Below, in pieces: positions 61,983 to 64,000 of a stretch of 64,000 nucleotides of DNA. The stretch lies in contig VXAA01001244.1 of the NCBI GenBank assembly GCA_013399115.1, positions 442,734 through 506,733 of the forward strand, read 5' to 3'. The DNA is from Anseranas semipalmata (Eukaryota; Chordata; Aves; Anseriformes; Anseranatidae). A program made the position numbers and the translations under genes. The notes beneath the pieces were generated by a model. The model did not search any database. It saw only the letters and a program-made list of their open reading frames with translations, and was not told where the DNA came from. Position 1 is the first letter of the stretch, and each line of letters begins with the position of its first letter.

Positions 61983-64000
61983 GCCAATTAAACAAACCCT
62001 TAATCCTGTCTTGGAAAATAATAGTAACTGTTTCAGTACTGACTGAGACATTGTTTGCACTCTACATCTCATGAAGGGGAAATGCAGATATTACTCTTGA
62101 AAACCATGAAGGAAAATCTGTGTCTTGTAAGACAGGACGGAGATACCTGATCTCTCTGGTTTGGGAGAGTGATCTGTGGTGGGGTAAATCCCTGCCACCA
62201 CTGCTAGCCTGCATGAGGCACCTGGGTGAGCTCATTCAAACTCTACTTTAGACACACAAAGTGGCACAAATTAAATTTTTGGTCATGTATATTAAATGCG
62301 TACAATTTCCTAGGTATGTATGAGCTATGGGAAGAAACGAGATGCCAATTTCTAAAGCCAGCTGGATAAGTGAAGTATATACCTATAATTCTAAATCATA
62401 AAACTTTTTACATCTCTTTAGTCTAAAGGAAAAAAAGAGGGGATACAGCTGTGGATTTTAGGCATTCTTGTTGCTTGTAAATACATCCCATTTAAAATTA
62501 TCTGGAAGCATTTACTTAGCATTGTCATTCTGCTTACCAAATCTAAGTATGTTCCAAATTCTGTTGGTGTTGAATAACTGCGTTTTTAAGGTGGAAATCT
62601 TGTTTTCAATGGATGTCCATTAAAGAATGAGGTCTCCAGAGTTTCTAGAGGCTGTCCTCTATCTGTTGGAGGGTCTCTGTGGGCTTACTCAAAATTATTG
62701 TGGAATAAGGAGAATTGTATTTCCTTGTTGACTGTATACCACCAAACTTACAATGAAGGAATCCTCAGAAAGGAGTGAGTCTTCCCATGTTGGCCTATGT
62801 TCAGCCAGCTATAACGGCAACCCACGAAAATTCTTGTACACCAGCTTGTCTTGAGTCTGGGCATTGCAATGTGTAAAGCATTTCTGCTGTAGATCTTCAT
62901 ACACAAAATACTTTGAGTGACTAGAATAGCTGGAACCAGGCTTGGCCATATCTGCCATTACCAGTTGACCTGACTGTTCCTTTCGGAAGAGCCAATCATC
63001 ACTTTAAGAACAAAGAAAGGGAAGGAAAATGTGAAGTTTTCCAGTAATCCTCCAGCCACCTCTCTCCTGCTGCCTTGAGCTAAGAAATCTCTTCTTTGTA
63101 TGCTCTTTATCGCAATCAGATAGTGGCCTGTAGCACTTTGTCCCTCTGACTGGGGAATTTCTTGAGTCAATTTACATTCAGGCGGGCTAGCAGAAGGGTG
63201 TATGCACTGGCCAAGATAGCTCCCAGAGCGAAATTCCTCCACCATGACTAATTCTGGGTGGTGAAATTCAAAATCGAACCTTTTATGATTTTTCAAGGCA
63301 CATCTGAAGTTCCGACAGCGAAGAGAAGAGTGTTGGTTATTGAATTTCTAAACCCTTTTTAGTCTTTTTTTTTATGCCTCCTCAAAAGTGATGATAATTT
63401 TTGCTTGTACGTTTTAAGGCATTTTATGATTTCTTAGAGTGAATACTGTAAACCCTCTATGTGAGACCACAGCAGCCTTTACTTTTCTGTACACCACCCG
63501 CAAAGCAAATGTACTTCTGTCAGTGGCTACTGTGTAAGTATTAACAGGTGTGTGTTTCCACGTATGTGTTTTGATAAGCTTCATCACTACAGTGGTCTTT
63601 TACACATTTAAATTCAGCCAGGTAAATACTGAGTAAAGGAAAGAAATGTGACTCTATAGGAACTGCAGAAACCTGTGGCTTTTGTGTGGACGTTCTGCAC
63701 TTGTTCTCTTTCCCTGAGCAGTACCAGTTTATCTGAACTGTGCTGATTTTTGCGGGGAATTGGATTTTGGATTCTGATCCTGTTTCTTCTGAAATTCATT
63801 TAAAATTGACCGATTTGCACCATTTTTTTTTCTAAATGACAACTTTTCATCATGTATCTGATTACTGAGGATGTTTTTATTTTTAAAATTACACAGAACT
63901 TTCCACATTTTTTTTTTATGTAATACTCCTAAAGCCAAGTATTTCTATGAAATTTTCCTTGCCCTTTGCATTTTGATTCCAGTTTAGGTTTGCTCACTGC

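Larger units (their letters stand above)
32027..64000 (+). other. FGFR2: FGFR2 gene, 5' portion (truncated by window end)
   Basis: The gene extends from the promoter CpG island, with its start hidden in the gap, through exons 2-5 and past the window end. Exons 36865-36982, 51929-52195, 52879-52953 and 60477-60646 join to 630 coding bases (210 codons) without a stop. Every observed splice site follows GT-AG. Identity as FGFR2 rather than FGFR1, 3 or 4 rests on the signal-peptide core ICLVVVTMA, the RPSF mature N-terminus, [11 protein letters not shown], the acid box wording, and [19 protein letters not shown]. The mutually exclusive IIIb/IIIc exons, the membrane segment and the kinase lie downstream. 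Confidence 0.95.
60647..64000 (+). other. FGFR2: FGFR2 intron 5, first part
   Basis: The donor GTAAGA opens an intron that continues beyond the window. No further FGFR2 exon is present: the expected continuation of IgII with its second cysteine (NYTC-type motif) was not found. It contains a relic repeat (60724-60768), a (TTTA)n repeat (60843-60872) and a poly-A run (61961-61982). Confidence 0.85.

Noticed and set aside
1..64000. CRISPR arrays, bacterial operons, rRNA or tRNA genes
   Set aside because: No regularly spaced repeats, operon-like gene packing or cloverleaf/rRNA signatures were seen; the sequence is vertebrate nuclear DNA.
60647..64000. FGFR2 exon 6 within the window
   Set aside because: The expected continuation of IgII was searched for by its motifs and not found before the window ends.

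Overview
The window is vertebrate, almost certainly bird, nuclear DNA carrying the 5' part of one gene, FGFR2 (fibroblast growth factor receptor 2, also called CEK3 or BEK), on the + strand. The bird call rests on two CR1 non-LTR retrotransposon copies, one ending in the avian-type 8-bp 3' repeat (ATTCTATG)n, and on the receptor sequence, which fits my memory of chicken FGFR2. I cannot fix the species. It is an assembled draft with three runs of N (18935-18937, 32027-32872, 46940-46964).

Layout. Positions 1 to about 31790 are intergenic: I recognise no protein or RNA gene there, only old repeats, simple repeats, one CR1 copy (19720-20616) and a few candidate regulatory blocks. A CpG island runs from about 31795 to 33050. 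Its centre is an 846-base gap, and the FGFR2 promoter and untranslated exon 1 most likely lie in or beside that gap. Intron 1 follows. Exon 2 (about 36726-36982) carries the end of the 5' leader, the start codon and the signal peptide. Intron 2 is 14.9 kb. Exon 3 (51929-52195) encodes Ig-like domain 1 and exon 4 (52879-52953) the acid box. Intron 4 is 7.5 kb and holds a second CR1 copy in antisense. Exon 5 (60477-60646) opens Ig-like domain 2. The window ends inside intron 5.

The four coding exons join in frame (phases 1, 1, 1, 0) through GT-AG introns and give 210 residues: signal peptide, IgI, acid box and the first part of IgII with its heparin-binding stretch. The rest of IgII, IgIII, the membrane segment and the kinase domain must lie downstream. 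No prokaryotic system, CRISPR array or undescribed gene system was found. The most interesting items are regulatory: several upstream reading frames around the FGFR2 start, frame-neutral exons 3 and 4 behind a strong pyrimidine tract, a cluster of four forkhead-type sites 14 kb upstream of the promoter, CpG-retaining patches in intron 2, and relics of palindromic and MIR-like repeats.
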